Source: Sepioteuthis lessoniana
Lineage: Eukaryota; Mollusca; Cephalopoda; Myopsida; Loliginidae
Assembly (NCBI GenBank): GCA_963585895.1
Contig: OY757911.1
Location: 64,873,658 to 64,937,657, forward strand
Reading direction: 5' to 3'
Length of the DNA stretch: 64,000 nucleotides
Shown: piece after piece, positions 44,410 through 56,403 of the stretch
How positions within the stretch are numbered: position 1 is the first letter of the stretch
Layout of the letters: each line of letters starts with the position of its first letter
Position numbers and translations under genes: made by a program
Notes under the pieces: model-generated
Told to the model about the DNA's origin: nothing
The model's input: the letters and a program-made list of their open reading frames with translations, nothing else
Databases searched by the model: none

Positions 44410-44787
44410 CCAAAGACTGAATAAAAATCAATCAGATACAAAGTCGAATCTTGCTTTTTAGAGCAAAAATGTTTGTTTTATAGAAAGTGTGACAAAATGT
44501 AATCTTTTTAACCTCATTTCTTTATCATTGAATCTTATGAATCAAAAATAGATTTTATATTATTCATTTTAAAAATGATACTTATATTAAGCAAACATAC
44601 GTTGAGGAGCGTGCATTTGCACAAATCTTTGCACTTGACCTTTTAAAAAGATTAACATTGATAAAAACGTAAAGTAATGGTGTTTGTACCGTTGAGAGAT
44701 AATAAATAAATTTCAAAAATCATTTCTAGGGTAATGAGTTCAATTTTGACTCTATACTCCGAATCAGACTTCTTAAACGTCTAAATA

Positions 44788-45402
44788 GCCCAGTCGGCTG
44801 GGGCTGTAAAATACACCGACTGCATCTCTGCAGAGGGATAAGATGTTCTCACACTGAGTGTCCTGCATATAGCATTAAACCCTCTGATTGTGAGGCTCCA
44901 GTATTGCTGGAGCTTTAAAGAGTGCGGAGTACCCCTTCATTGCCATCGCTTCCTGATCGACTCGACCCCGGAGTGGTAACACCGTGGGTCGAATAGAACT
45001 GTTTGACATTTATACTGAGTGCACCCCCCCCAAAAAAACGACTTACGCTGAATTGAGTTGTCTGAAATAGAAGTGTTTGATCATTTAACTGTGTGTAAAC
45101 AAATGTCTGATGTGTAATTGAATTGTTAGTGATACATAGCCATACTTAGACCACTTAACTTTGTTGACTTATGCTAAATTGATTTGTTAGAAATAGAAAT
45201 ATTTGACCATTTAACTGTGTGTAAAGAAATGACTGATGTTTAATTCGATTGTTAACGATACTTGTTAGCAAAACTTGGAACTATTCAAATTTGTTGACTT
45301 ATGTTTACAAATCATATATATCTAATATATATGTATAAAGATGATTTTACCTTAAATAACCAAAAATGTTTATATGCTTTAAAACTAAACCAAACAAAAC
45401 TA
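44788..45402 (+). repeat. SINE-A long form with TSD
   Basis: Head 'CAGTCGGCTGGGGCTGTAAA' through the doubled body ('CATTTAACTGTGTGTAAA' twice) to AAACCAAACAAAACTAA. AAACGTCTAAA (44775-44785) and AAACATCTAAA (45403-45413) flank it. A C8A7 run (45006-45019) sits in the body. Confidence 0.92.
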
Positions 45403-45574
45403 AAACATCTAAAAGATACCCTCAAAAAGACACACACATTCACTTTTGTCTACATCAAAACATTGAATTTACGTGATTGTATGAGTAATTTAGTTATTGT
45501 ACTGGGGTCGATTGTCCGACAAGTTAGTGACCATATACTTTGCTTTGTAAATCTGCTAATGTTGTCAATCAAAA

Positions 45575-45834
45575 GGAGGCGCGTTTGGTGTATCGGTTGT
45601 CATCGTGGGAAATAGAATAGACAACCCGACTTCAAATAGTGGACAATCCGGTTGGCGTTTCCTTTGCGCTAATGTTCTTGTTTTTCCTTCCAGCTAAGGA
45701 AAAATTGTACAGCAAGCTGGGTTCTTTAGCATTGGTGAAGCAATGAGTCTAAGAGAAAGAAAACCAGCTTTACTCCACTTAAAAGTGACCTTGTGTCAGA
45801 TTTTGTCCGTGACAAAGGAGTTTGGTAAATACAT
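45575..45834 (+). repeat. SINE-C, diverged
   Basis: GGAGGCGCGTTTGGTGTATC head, CCCGACTTCAAATAG (B box), 'TTTACTCCACTTAAAAGTGA', and end GTTTGGTAAATACATA. Confidence 0.85.
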
Positions 45835-46339
45835 ACTAAAAGAAGAAAAACAGAACAAAGCTTGAAGTAAAACGCAATGAGAAAATAACTTTGGAAATGC
45901 ATCAGTTTTCATTAAAGAAAGCAGATTCATTATATTACCGATGTAATAAGATTGTAATCTTTTTAAAATGAAAATAGAAGGATATAGAACAGCAATGTCA
46001 CTGTCTGTTTTATCCAACAAAACGTTGGATAAATATTGACGGAAAATAAAGAAATGACTATTAGATGCATGTGAAAAGTTTTTTTTTTAAGTGACAGGAT
46101 AAAAAACAGGGAAATTAAATTTCTTATCAAAGCAGATGCAACGTTAAAAATAAAAATAGAATTGATTCACTTTTCACACATTTGTTTTATACTTTGTTGT
46201 ACCGATGACTGATAGTTTATCATTATCTTTTTTTAAGTAAAATTTTGTAATCTCCTAAAAAAATCTCCCTAAAAAAGAAAAAGAAGCAAAACAATAAATC
46301 AACTACAAAAACAAACAAAAACAAAAATCGAGGTAAGTC
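45835..46339. other. Unassigned AT-rich spacer
   Basis: A-rich words CAAAAACAAACAAAAAC at 46306-46326; nothing else recognised. Confidence 0.45.
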
Positions 46340-46930
46340 ATTATCCCTTATCCTTATTGACTAGGTTGTCTGATATTTTCAATATCGATGACCACCATGC
46401 GCTTCCATTTCGTTTTTGATCAAGGCCTTTTTCTCCATATTGGCTCGAATCGCTTGACAATTTTGTCATGGAAATCTTACAAAACGTCGTTTCCAGTATT
46501 TCAGCTACATCTGGACAATTGCATGGGTTAACCTGTTGTCTGTGAAATTTGCAACACGTCCAACCCAGCAGGACTTTACTTCGTTCTGCTCCAAAATTAC
46601 CAAGCTTCACTTGTGCTCACGCAGGGATATCCCAGGATATATCTTTCCCTAGCCCCCCATAGTGTCGTAAACATTCACTTTTCTTCTTTTTTGTGGTATC
46701 CCAGGTTTCGCTCACGTACAACGTTAAAGGCAAAACGCTGCTTTGAAGGAGATTGGCCTTTAAGATGTTGTCCAGCATTGCTTTAAGCTCATATTTTATT
46801 GTGGTAAATGCTCTCCAACCTGAATTTTATTCTCCGTGAGATTTCTGCATCCATGTCTCGGTACATGTTCACCATCCATCAAAAGTAGACGCACTCTTTC
46901 ACATCCTTCTTCTCATAATACGACCCTGTG
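46340..46930 (-). pseudogene. LINE relic, region after the reverse transcriptase
   Basis: Reverse strand: 'MVNMYRDMDAEISRRIKFRL' matches the 'A-E-I-x-x-R-I' block of LINE polyproteins, and in another frame AGHVAR-like then 'DNRWTHAI'-like words stand at about 46520-46570. The rest is broken in several places. Different from LINE-alpha and the RTE-like copies here, clade unassigned. Confidence 0.6.
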
Positions 46931-47602
46931 GTGCATCTATTTATTAACTATCACTATTAATATGTACAATGACTATCCGTATATTGGTTATAAACTTGTA
47001 TGCTACTGATATTAAGTCACTAAACTCATTTCGTCCGACTAGTGTTTAAGCGAATGGAAATCCAACTTCGACATATTAAAGGGGACAGAGAGAGAGACAG
47101 AGACAGAGACAGAGAGCGTGTGTGTGTGTGCGTGCGTGCGTGCGTGTTCTTATGAAAGTACAGAATGTCTCTGCTCAGAGTAAAATCAAATTACCAACTC
47201 TGAAACGGATACACGTATCTCATAAGCAATTGATAGCAATTAAGATACGCAGATTTCCAGCTCTCCAAATTATCGGCAAAATCGCTATCTAAACCGTATG
47301 ACAGGGAAGATTCGATTGCACACTTCCATTCCACATGGGCATGTTCAGTAGGGTAATAGTCATCTGCTTTGAAAACACATTTCAAATGCAGGTCGAAAGT
47401 GTTTATTTAGATTTCGTATTGATATCCCATGAATCCAACACTATTAGAGTCCTGCTTACATTAACTAAGTCTCTCATCTTGTCATACTTGGCATTTCATA
47501 GACAGATCAGGGGTTCTTTACAGAATTTTATAAATGAATACTACTTGGGCATGGGTTTCCTTGTTTTTGCAGCTAATATGCTAGACCTCAACATCGTTGT
47601 AA
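46931..47602. other. Unassigned spacer with short microsatellite
   Basis: GACAGA repeats and GTGTGCGTGCGTGCG at 47087-47146. Open frames at 47191-47643 have no recognisable motif. Confidence 0.45.
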
Positions 47603-47803
47603 GCAATTTCGAACTCCAGTCGCGCTATTACGTTCACATCTAGACTAATACCCTTGGGAAATGTATGAGCTCCCTAATCCTCCCAGCAATTGGTTAAATA
47701 GTACCACTACCGTTCTTCTACAAGGATAACTTTGACTTTAAATAATCCACGAAGGTTTATAGACTATTAAACAAAGACACTAAACCAAACCAAATCAAAC
47801 CAT
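47603..47803 (+). repeat. SINE-D, 5'-truncated
   Basis: From the B box TTTCGAACTCCAG through 'CCTTGGGAAATGTATGAGC', ATTGGTTAAATAG and 'CCACGAAGGTTTATAGAC' to AAACC repeats. Confidence 0.9.
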
Positions 47804-47837
47804 CAATACTACTTATCCTAATTATTCACGGAAGTGT

Positions 47838-48262
47838 TTCTTTGTTTGGGTTTTATGGCATATTAACCTTTGTAGGTTATTTAATGCTAAATCTATTTTT
47901 ATACAAATATACAGTTCTATTTCAAACAATTCATTTTAACATGAGTACACAGTTTAATTGTTAAAACATTTTTATTTCAAACTATTTAGTTTAGTTAAGC
48001 AGTTCTATTTCAAACAATTTAGTTTAGTATAAGTACACAGTTTAGTTCTATTTGACCTATAGATAGGACCCTATCAGATGTTACCACTCCAGGCCAGAGT
48101 GGACCTGGGAGAGATGGCATTAAAGAGGTACTCTGCATTCCCCAAAGCTCTAGCATTACTGGAACCTCATCATCAGATTGTTTAGTGTCATATCCAGGTC
48201 ACACGTTGGGAGGAGTCTTACCCCCTCAGCAGAGAAGCAGTCAGTCGACTGGGCAATCGGAG
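47838..48262 (-). repeat. SINE-A short/medium form
   Basis: Reverse tail 'GGTTTTATGGCATATTAACC', body, 'ATAGATAGGACCCTATCAG', 'CCACTCCAGGCCAGAGTGG', hairpin, and head 'GAAGCAGTCAGTCGACTGGG'. All hairpin arms are still visible. Confidence 0.93.
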
Positions 48263-48580
48263 AAGTGAGTTCGTTAGAAATTACAAATGATGGATAAAAT
48301 GATGGGGGCAAGCAAATCAGTCTAGAATATTACGACTGGTATTTTCTCAAGCAAAGAACCTTATACAGTATAATCTCAATGTATTCATACTCTTGGAAAT
48401 TCTCTCCGACATTGACGATGAAAAAACATTTTTGATGGAACGATAATGCAATAGGAGGCACATTTAAATTGGATCTCCCGAATATGATAGCGAAAACTGT
48501 TTCTTGAGCAGAATCATTTCAGAATCATTCTTCTCTGTTCCCTTCTGACTTTATGTGCGTCAATTTCTCTCTATCTCTAT

Positions 48581-48582
<2 letters not shown>

Positions 48583-48641
<59 letters not shown>

Positions 48642-48656
48642 GTGTGTGTTTGTGTG
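48583..48656. repeat. Microsatellite (TA)n(TG)n
   Basis: About 28 TA units followed by TTTGTG and TG units. Confidence 0.95.
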
Positions 48657-48885
48657 ATGAATTTTCTTAATCTCAGTATTCGGTTAGATGAAGACGTCTG
48701 TCGAACGTTCGATCAGGTTCTTCGATCCTTTGTACTGTTTGAAACACGACACAAGTCGAACACAACCAAAATTTCTTCTTGATATATTAACCGAAAGCTT
48801 TCATGTAATACAGGCACGTCTTATAAAAACTGGCCAGGAACAAAAGAACATTACCCAGAAGGTAAATGTATCGTATGTCATTTTC

Positions 48886-48889
<4 letters not shown>

Positions 48890-48965
<76 letters not shown>
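48890..48965. repeat. Microsatellite (CA)n
   Basis: About 38 uninterrupted CA units. Confidence 0.97.
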
Positions 48966-48967
<2 letters not shown>

Positions 48968-49098
48968 TGAAACACGTATGTTTTTTGCATCTTCGTTTAA
49001 GTTTTTACTGTGGAATATAAAATTCTTTTAAAAATTTAGTTTATGTTCTTATCACGAGCACTAACTAAATTCAACTTACAAAGAAGACCACCTACCAA

Positions 49099-49145
49099 AA
49101 AAAAAAAACAAAAACAAAAACAAAAACAAAAAACAAAAAATCAAA
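49099..49145. repeat. A-rich (CAAAAA)n
   Basis: A12 followed by CAAAAA units. Confidence 0.9.
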
Positions 49146-49325
49146 AATCAAAATCAATTAATGAAAACATAAAATTAAAAAATAAGGAATGCCTAACCAA
49201 TCAACAAGAAGTAAAATCTGAAATGATGAACACAAAAGAACAAATTTGTCTTGAAGAAAAAAATCACCCCCAAATATATGTTGCTCGCATTGCTAGCAGG
49301 ATTTTCTGACTGTGATAATTCAATT

Positions 49326-49329
<4 letters not shown>

Positions 49330-49369
<40 letters not shown>
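49330..49369. repeat. Microsatellite (AT)n
   Basis: About 19 AT units. Confidence 0.95.
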
Positions 49370-49372
<3 letters not shown>

Positions 49373-49989
49373 AAAAAAATTCTCTTTGAATATTAGGTGT
49401 ATGAAAAGGTTTCCACAAAAAACAATTAGTCTTTAGTTTCGGAGAATAAAGAAAAGAACATTTGCAGATTTTATAAAATTTTTTTTATGACGGACATTAG
49501 TTTAATTATACAAATCAAAGTGACATATTAGACTTTATTTGTTGATGACAGGTAGAAATGACTTTGTGATAATATATTTTCTTTTATAGGATTGAAGTAT
49601 TTGCGGTTGACAATCCAACTACGTAAAAAAAAAAAACACGAATATTGTTGCGAAATTATGAAATTATATTAGCTTATTTTCTTATGGCATTTAATCACAG
49701 TAATCTTTCCGCTATCTATGCTTACAGCATCTGCAGCCAAGCAGAATAGAATCATCATATGCGTACAAAAAACATAGATTCTACTATAGCGAATCTAACT
49801 AAAATAGCATAAGCCCGGTAATGAATAGATATTTGTGACGGCATCCGCATGGTAAAACTTCATCAGTCCTCGTGTCTAAAAATATGTAAATAGCATAGAG
49901 TGAATCCAACCGAGGATGATGTGTGCTACTTTTCATGAAAACCCCTGCACAAGAACCGTGCCTTGATACAGTTTCACCAATACCATTGA
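49370..49989. other. Unassigned AT-rich spacer
   Basis: No gene or repeat recognised. Confidence 0.4.
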
Positions 49990-51590
49990 TGAAATAAGCA
50001 TACCACTTTCTTTAATGAACTATCTTCCCTTGTCTGACACATTCTCAAACACAACGTTCTGATCATTGGTGGTGACATGAATGCTCATATTGGCTAAGGT
50101 GGAAATAATTGATTCTGTTTACACAACTCACCAAACAGAAATCGTGAATATCTATCACAGGTTTCTCTTGAGAATAAAGCCTATTGCCTACACACTAAAT
50201 TCCAAAAAATGAAACGAAATCTTTGGACTTTCACCGACCGAAAAGATCTCTAAAGCCCAGATAGATTATATATTTATGAATAAGAAGTCAGAAACTGTTA
50301 CAGGTTTAATGATGCTTTAAAAAACAGTAAAGCAATGGTTCGCTCACTTGATAGTGATACTGACTTCTTCGACATGGTCGCTGAAGTCTTGCAAGAAGAT
50401 ACATTACTGCCATATATGTTCATGATCTGTCTCGATTATATACTTCAAATATCAATAGATCTAATAAAAGAAAATGGTTTCACATTAAAAAAGACAAGAA
50501 GGAGATGATATCCTGCAGAAACTATGACAGACGCAGACTATACGGATGACCACTCGCTTCTTGTAAATTCACTTTCTAAGCTGAATCCTTGCTTAATAGC
50601 CAAAAGAAAACAGCAATAGGCATTGGGCTCTCTATAAAGGCAAATAAAACAAAGTTCATGTGCTTTAAACAAGAAGAAGCCATTTCCACTTTAAAATGGC
50701 AAGCCTTTGAAATTAGTAGACATTTTCACATACCTCGGTAGCAATATCTTATCTAAGCAAAGTGATGCCAACATATGTGTAAGGAAAGCATGAACTGCTA
50801 TCGTCAGATTATTGATCATATAGAAATCTGTTCTCTCTGATAAAATTAAACGGGAATTTTTTCCAGGCTGTGGCTACGTCACTACTACTGTATGGATGCA
50901 TCAACTGGAATTTAACGAAACGCATAGGAAAAAAAAACTAGATGGGAACTATATAACAATTCCGTGCAGTGTTTTGTGCAAATACTAAAAGTAGCGCTCT
51001 TCAAAACAGCAGCTGTACGGCCACTTACCTCCCATCTCATTGACCATCAAAGTAAGATTAACTATACGGTGCCCGTGGTGTAGTCGTTATCGCCGTAGGA
51101 AATAAACACGGCGATACGAGTTCAAATCCTGGACGATACTGATTGCATTTTCACATAGCACTAATACCCTTGGGAAAGGTATGAATTCAATTATTCTCCC
51201 TCCCGCTATGGGTAAATAGTAGGACAGACTAGGTTCTTCAGCCTTGGTTAGGCAACTAGTCTAGGAGAAGGAAAACTCTGAATTCAAACCTGTTAAACTC
51301 CGCTTAAAAATTGACCTTGTGTCATATCCTGCCCGAGCGGAGGGGTTGGTAAATAGTATCAAAGTAAGATGAACAAAACATGCTGGGCATTGCTGGAAAA
51401 GCAAAGACGAACTCATAAGTGACATTCTCCAATGAACTCCTATACATGGACACACCAGTGTTGGCTGACCAACAAGGACTAAAGACCATCAGCTCTGTGC
51501 AGACATTGGATGCTGTGTAGAGACAATAGGTGAGAAAGGGTTAGGGAACTCCGTGCGATAAGCATTACATCATGATGATGATGATTTGCT
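49990..51590 (+). pseudogene. RTE-like LINE relic: endonuclease, part of RT, 3' end
   Basis: About 50060-50260 encodes LIIGGDMNAHIG, the G-D-F/M-N-A block of an apurinic-type endonuclease that nicks the target DNA, followed by 'NSPNRNREYLSQV' and 'AYCLHTKFQKMKRNLWTFTD'. From about 50370 comes reverse transcriptase: LQEDTLLPYMFMICLDYIL, then 'DADYTDDHSLLVNS', where YTDD stands for the usual YADD catalytic block. The early palm and much of the linker are deleted. The 3' end is CATCATGATGATGATGATG. Several frame breaks. A SINE-C is inserted at 51068-51357. Confidence 0.88.
51068..51357 (+). repeat. SINE-C, full length, inside the LINE
   Basis: GGTGCCCGTGGTGTAGTCG (A box) and GATACGAGTTCAAATCCTGG (B box) to 'GGAGGGGTTGGTAAATAGT'. 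ATCAAAGTAAGATTAAC (51046-51062) and ATCAAAGTAAGATGAAC (51358-51374) are the TSD; it can be extended to 22 bp with two more mismatches. Confidence 0.96.
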
Positions 51591-51712
51591 TGTACGGGCA
51601 ATAACACCTGAAAGTGTATGTTCGAAAATTAATGCCCTCAATATTTACAACACAACGATAACTTATTTGCATATGAACATCGAAGATAACAAAAAAAAAT
51701 ATCTATGGTCAT

Positions 51713-52135
51713 GGTAATTCAATTTACAATATAATTCCTCTACTTAAAAAAGAAAAATATACATCTATATCTTTGCCCTTGAAGTCATAATAATTCTGCG
51801 GATGCGTATTTCTAATCCTCTTGGGAAGACGTGGCCCTGGAGGTGACCGTGTCCTCTGTAAAGAGTACGGATGTAACTTACAAGACAAATTCAGTTTAAT
51901 TGGCCGCGCAATTACCATGACAAGTTAATTTGGCGTCACTTGTGTGCGATATGAGCGGTTGGCTCAGTTGTAGAGTTTCGGCTCTGCAATCTGTGGTCGC
52001 TGGTTCAGTCTCTTAGTGGCGGAGATCACGGTATACACTGCTGGTGAGACCTAATAAGGTCGAAACAGCTGTCTAGTGTTTTCGTATGTCGTGCGTAAGT
52101 GTTCGCCGAATTTTATGGTAATTCAATTCACAATA
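51713..52135 (+). repeat. Unit bounded by direct repeats, containing a tRNA-like head
   Basis: TGGTAATTCAATTTACAATA (51713) recurs as TGGTAATTCAATTCACAATA (52115). Between them, at 51956-52030, 'CGGTTGGCTCAGTTGTAGAG' is a good A box and GTCGCTGGTTCAGTCTC a B box. The 3' part 'GAGACCTAATAAGGTCGAAA' has a short hairpin and looks like a conserved SINE domain. The first 220 bp before the tRNA-like part are unexplained, so the unit may be two insertions. Confidence 0.6.
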
Positions 52136-52474
52136 TCCATTCCAATGGACTCATATATTGCTCAACATTCGACAAGAAATAGGAAGATGATAAAAATATT
52201 AAAATGAAATATATGTAAACCAAAACCGTGGTTTGACGAGTAAAACACTGTCAGAAGCATTTTAACTTATCAATGACCAGGTAGGTCTAATTCGTTTAGA
52301 AAGCAAATAAATTTTACAACTACTTGAGTCCGCCCAAATCGTGGAGGTACTGGGATTTTCTGTCATAAAATAAGACAAGAATCATTCGTACAGAAAGCAA
52401 ATATAATGAATTTTTACTTAAAATGCTATAGTTCATTTTTTTTATCCCTGGCAATGCCAGGTTTTTCACACAGT
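52136..52474. other. Unassigned spacer
   Basis: Nothing recognised. Confidence 0.4.
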
Positions 52475-52542
<68 letters not shown>

Positions 52543-52568
52543 ACACACACGCGCGTGCACACACACAA

Positions 52569-52611
<43 letters not shown>
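52475..52611. repeat. Microsatellite (AC)n(AT)n
   Basis: About 38 AC units with GCGCGTGC interruptions, then about 20 AT units. Confidence 0.95.
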
Positions 52612-52613
<2 letters not shown>

Positions 52614-53101
52614 GTGAGGTGTGTACGTTACATGTCTGTTCGCATAACCTTTCATTATTTGTTGGTATTCTTGGCGAAGTTTATTGGAATCGCTTGCCAG
52701 CTGATATATTTTCTCACAAATGGAAAAAAATATGAAAACAAAATTAAGAGTAAACCAATGCCAGAAAATGTTTTCTTTTAGCAGTTTAATGTCTTATGTT
52801 TGACTTTGTATAATTAAACAAAGGGCAATCAAGGTGTTTCTAGTGTAGAAATATCAGTGTATGTGATTATTCTGATAAACCAAAACATAATGACGACTTG
52901 CTTAATACCGTTTTGGTTAATTACGTGCCGGTCCTTCTTACTCGATCAGGCATGAATTATACAAAGCCTTTAAAGGTTACGTCTAAGATCTGGTGTGAGG
53001 AGGTTATCTGCAGGTCCTTTAACATCTACAAGTTACATTATAGAGGTTCTATAGGGTAAATTTGTTAGCCCAATACACCCCGTAAATACTCAGGGGTGTC
53101 T
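52612..53101. other. Unassigned spacer
   Basis: Nothing recognised. Confidence 0.4.
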
Positions 53102-53113
53102 AGAGCCTAGGAT

Positions 53114-53467
53114 CATCATCATCATCATCATCATCGTGCTGGCAGCACGGATATCCCTGACCCTCTCTCGCCACTCCTCCCTATCGTTCATCGCCCTAGG
53201 TAGGTCTTCAGGACAACAACCTGTATCCTCACATAGCTGCTGAATGTACGTTCGAGCTGGTCGTCCTGCTTTTGCACGGCCATGTGTGGGGATCCATAAG
53301 AGTACATCTCTTATGAGTTCATCTCTGCTTCTCCAGCAGTGTCCTGCATGTCTGGTTCGTCTAACTTGAATAGTTTTCGTGATAGGGGGCAGGTGGCCGT
53401 ACAGTTGGTGTCTTGTGGGGTGTTGCTGCCAGGACTTGTTCAGGATTGCACGCAGCATTCTTGTGTA
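53114..53467 (-). mobile_element. RTE-like LINE, 5'-truncated insertion with TSD
   Basis: AGAGCCTAGGAT flanks both sides (53102-53113, 53468-53479), so this 354-bp piece is a complete insertion event. The reverse strand is open throughout: LNKSWQQHPTRHQLYGHLPP, 'RHAGHCWRSRDELIRDVLLW' and 'GRPARTYIQQLCEDTGC', ending in an ATG x7 tail that is read as poly-Met. No break in the coding frame, suggesting a younger copy than the 11.5-kb one. Confidence 0.95.
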
Positions 53468-54249
53468 AGAGCCTAGGATAATACAATATATTTTTCTTCA
53501 TGTTTCCAAGAACACTTCCATATCATTCGTGTAGTGTGGTTTATTGAACTATAGAAATATCCTATTACCGTTGTAACAGTCTGTTGCTTTGAAGAAAAGT
53601 ACTAGATCTTCAGTGATATTAAGTTGGGTGGTACACGACAAAGTACTTTCTATAGGAACTATAGGACATTGTATTTCTCAGTGGAACGTTTCCTAACTCA
53701 TCACACTGTCACAATTGGATTGTTATTTTACCTCAATTCATGTTGCTGCCATCGCTTCCCCAGAAAAACAAAGCAAAAAAAAAAAAAAAGAAAAAAAAAA
53801 AGAAAAGAAAATGACACACATATACCCTGTATTTTTACTTTTGTCGGGAGAAAGCGAAACATTAAACCAGATGATCTTCTCCAAGTAATACAAGGTTCAG
53901 TTTCGACCCAAGGTCGCTGATTTAAAACTTTTAATGATGTACATTGATTGGCATAAATATTTTACCTCATCTGCAGCTGCGCAGCCCTATATACAAGATA
54001 GACTAATGTACTGTGTATTGTGAACCATTCTTTCTTTCACCTAATTCAAAGCAATCTGCTATTTGTTCTGTTGGTTTGTTCTTCAAGGGAAAGCCCCCGC
54101 TCATTTTTCACAAAAAAAAGTCTGCAGACGATGATTCTTCTATTCTCGTTCTGATTGGTATGCATGAGAAGTGAATGTAAATACCTCACAAGCCTTGATG
54201 TTTCGGAAATTTTCAGACCTTGTTTTTAGGCCATAACATATTGGTCTTT
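53468..54249. other. Unassigned spacer
   Basis: A-rich run at 53773-53812; no gene recognised. Confidence 0.4.
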
Positions 54250-54265
54250 ATCAACATCACTCAAA

Positions 54266-54559
54266 TTAGGAGGTGTCCTTAGTGCAATGGTTATCGTCGC
54301 AGGATATGGACACAGCGACACGAGTTCAAATCCTGGACCTGACTGATTGCATTTCACATAGCACTAATACCCTTGGGAAAGGTATGAATCCAAAATATTC
54401 TCCCTCCAGCTATGGGTAAATAGTAGGGCAGACTAGGTTCTTCAGCCTTGGAGAGGCAACTCGTCTAGGAGAAGGAAAACTGAATTCAAACCTGTTAAAC
54501 TCCGCTTAAAAATTGACCTTGTGTCATATCCTGCCCGAGCAGAGGGGTTGGTAAATAAG
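54266..54559 (+). repeat. SINE-C, complete, with TSD
   Basis: ATCAACATCACTCAAA stands at 54250-54265 and 54560-54575, a perfect 16-bp TSD. 'TTAGTGCAATGGTTATCGTC' (A box), GACACGAGTTCAAATCCTGG (B box), CTATGGGTAAATAGT core, 'AGGGGTTGGTAAATAAG' end. Confidence 0.97.
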
Positions 54560-54575
54560 ATCAACATCACTCAAA

Positions 54576-56095
54576 AATCTTTCTTCTTACCTATTTCTGG
54601 GATATTCAATATATTAAAATGAAATACTCGATGACGGCTTATTTGATATATGTAGTTATTTTGAATTAGTAGCTCAAATTCACTTACCACTAATCAATGG
54701 TAATAATATATAGGATCATCAGAGTATTTATGCTTGTAATTCGATGATGAAATTGAAAGGTATATCTTCAAGTAATCTATCTTTGCACATTTAATATCTA
54801 AAGTTAAGATATGAATTACTGTGATGTTTTTGATTGATTAGCTGGTAGAACCAAAAAGTCAAATTTTTGCGGTCTATTGGTTCAATTTTTCATGAAGAGA
54901 TTGATTTAGAAATCAAAGAGATTTATGTGATTTTCTTTTCTTTTCTGCAGCACTGTCAAGTAAAATTCTTTACTTTGAGAAATGCCATGAAAAGGGAATT
55001 ACTGGTCATAGCTTTTCGACGATCTAATTGGTTATGTGAAACGTCCATCCAATCAACATAAAGGCAAGATCAGGATCCTGAAATAAAATTTAGTACATCT
55101 GTGAGTAAGTGTTTCCTTCAAGTTGCTTCGAATATAAATAAAAAAAATTGTCTTTGCATTAAAAGTTCATTTCTAATCAATATTTTGTGCAGTATCTCAT
55201 CAATAGCTGATGCGCAGATCTCATCGTTAGCTACGTTTTTCAAACGGATGGTCTTTGAGACCAATGACATTTATAGTTACAAAGCCGACGATCTTACTGG
55301 CAAAAATATTATCTTTGGAATTCGTATCACTTTCATCACCTTAGGGAACTGTTTTTTTTTTTTTAAGTAAGTGTCTATCTCTTTATATCGTCTGAGAGAA
55401 TGCATCACCAAAGCCTTGAAGAGTCCAAGAAATTGAGAAGTTGCAAACTGAAGACTGAAGAGGCATCATGTAAAATTTATTAAGATTTTGAATAATCAAA
55501 AATTTTGATAAAATATTCTTCAATTAAAGAAATATTCTCTTAACTTAAAAATGATATATTTTTAAACTTCTATTGATTTTTTAAAAGAGTAATATCAGGA
55601 AATTTTTGTAAAATACCTGGGGCGTTAACATCTAGCTTTCTTTCACATTGCAATATGCACAGGCCAACGTAGTTGTAATACTTGTAAAATCTGCTGCAAT
55701 GTAGTAGTATGCCGATACCTCTAAAATACGATAATAGAACCTCCCCTGCCAAAAAAAAAAAAAAAAAGAAAAAGAAAAAAAGCAAGAAAAAATTCAAGGT
55801 ATTTTTAATGATAGAAGGCACTAAATCATTTTTAGAATTTTATGGAACAGCTGCGAAAGTAAAATGTAAAACGACTGATATTGGGATCTGATTTTTTTCA
55901 GTATCAAGACGATGCAGAGCATTACAGTCTCAACACCTAACAGTGGAGAAATTAATGCAAAATTTGTAGTTTTAAGTTTTATACTGATCACATCGGTGTC
56001 ACTTGATAATGTGCAGATGATATGTAACCATCGATTTATTGGCCGACTTTAAAATTTTCAAAAGCCTTCGAATTAATTGACAAACCCTGACGTTA
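54576..56095. other. Unassigned AT-rich DNA
   Basis: Open frames of 64 to 89 codons at 54867-55370 have no recognisable motif. A-rich run at 55751-55790. Confidence 0.45.
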
Positions 56096-56120
56096 TATAT
56101 ATATATATATATATATATAG
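56096..56120. repeat. Microsatellite (AT)n
   Basis: About 12 AT units at the 3' end of repeat H. Confidence 0.9.
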
Positions 56121-56403
56121 TCATCCACAGACAGACTGGTTTGTTTTATCACAACTATTCAGTGTGGCTAAACACGCGAGACACTTCAAGCTGGTATCGA
56201 AACCTGCCTAACTTTACGTCAGACCGATTACATAACTCTCTGCTAGCAATCGTCCCAAAGCCAGTTAAGGAATTTAACGTATACGTATTAACTTTCTTTT
56301 GTTTACATTATACCCTATCGGATACTGAAGTGCTCAATTCGTTAGAAGAGCTTTGCGAGTGGCAACCGTTAATTCCTTCGCCTAAGTTCTCAACCCCCGG
56401 GGT
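56118..56403 (-). repeat. Repeat H copy 2
   Basis: 'TAGTCATCCACAGACAGACT', TTCAGTGTGGCTAAACACGC, 'ATCGAAACCTGCCTAACTTT', 'ACCCTATCGGATACTGAAG' and GTTCTCAACCCCC match copy 1 in order. The 123-codon open frame over it is not a gene. Confidence 0.8.

Noticed and set aside
48688-48888. Host exon ending at CAGAAG|GTAAAT
   Set aside because: A donor-like word alone is not enough; no acceptor, coding bias or recognisable protein.
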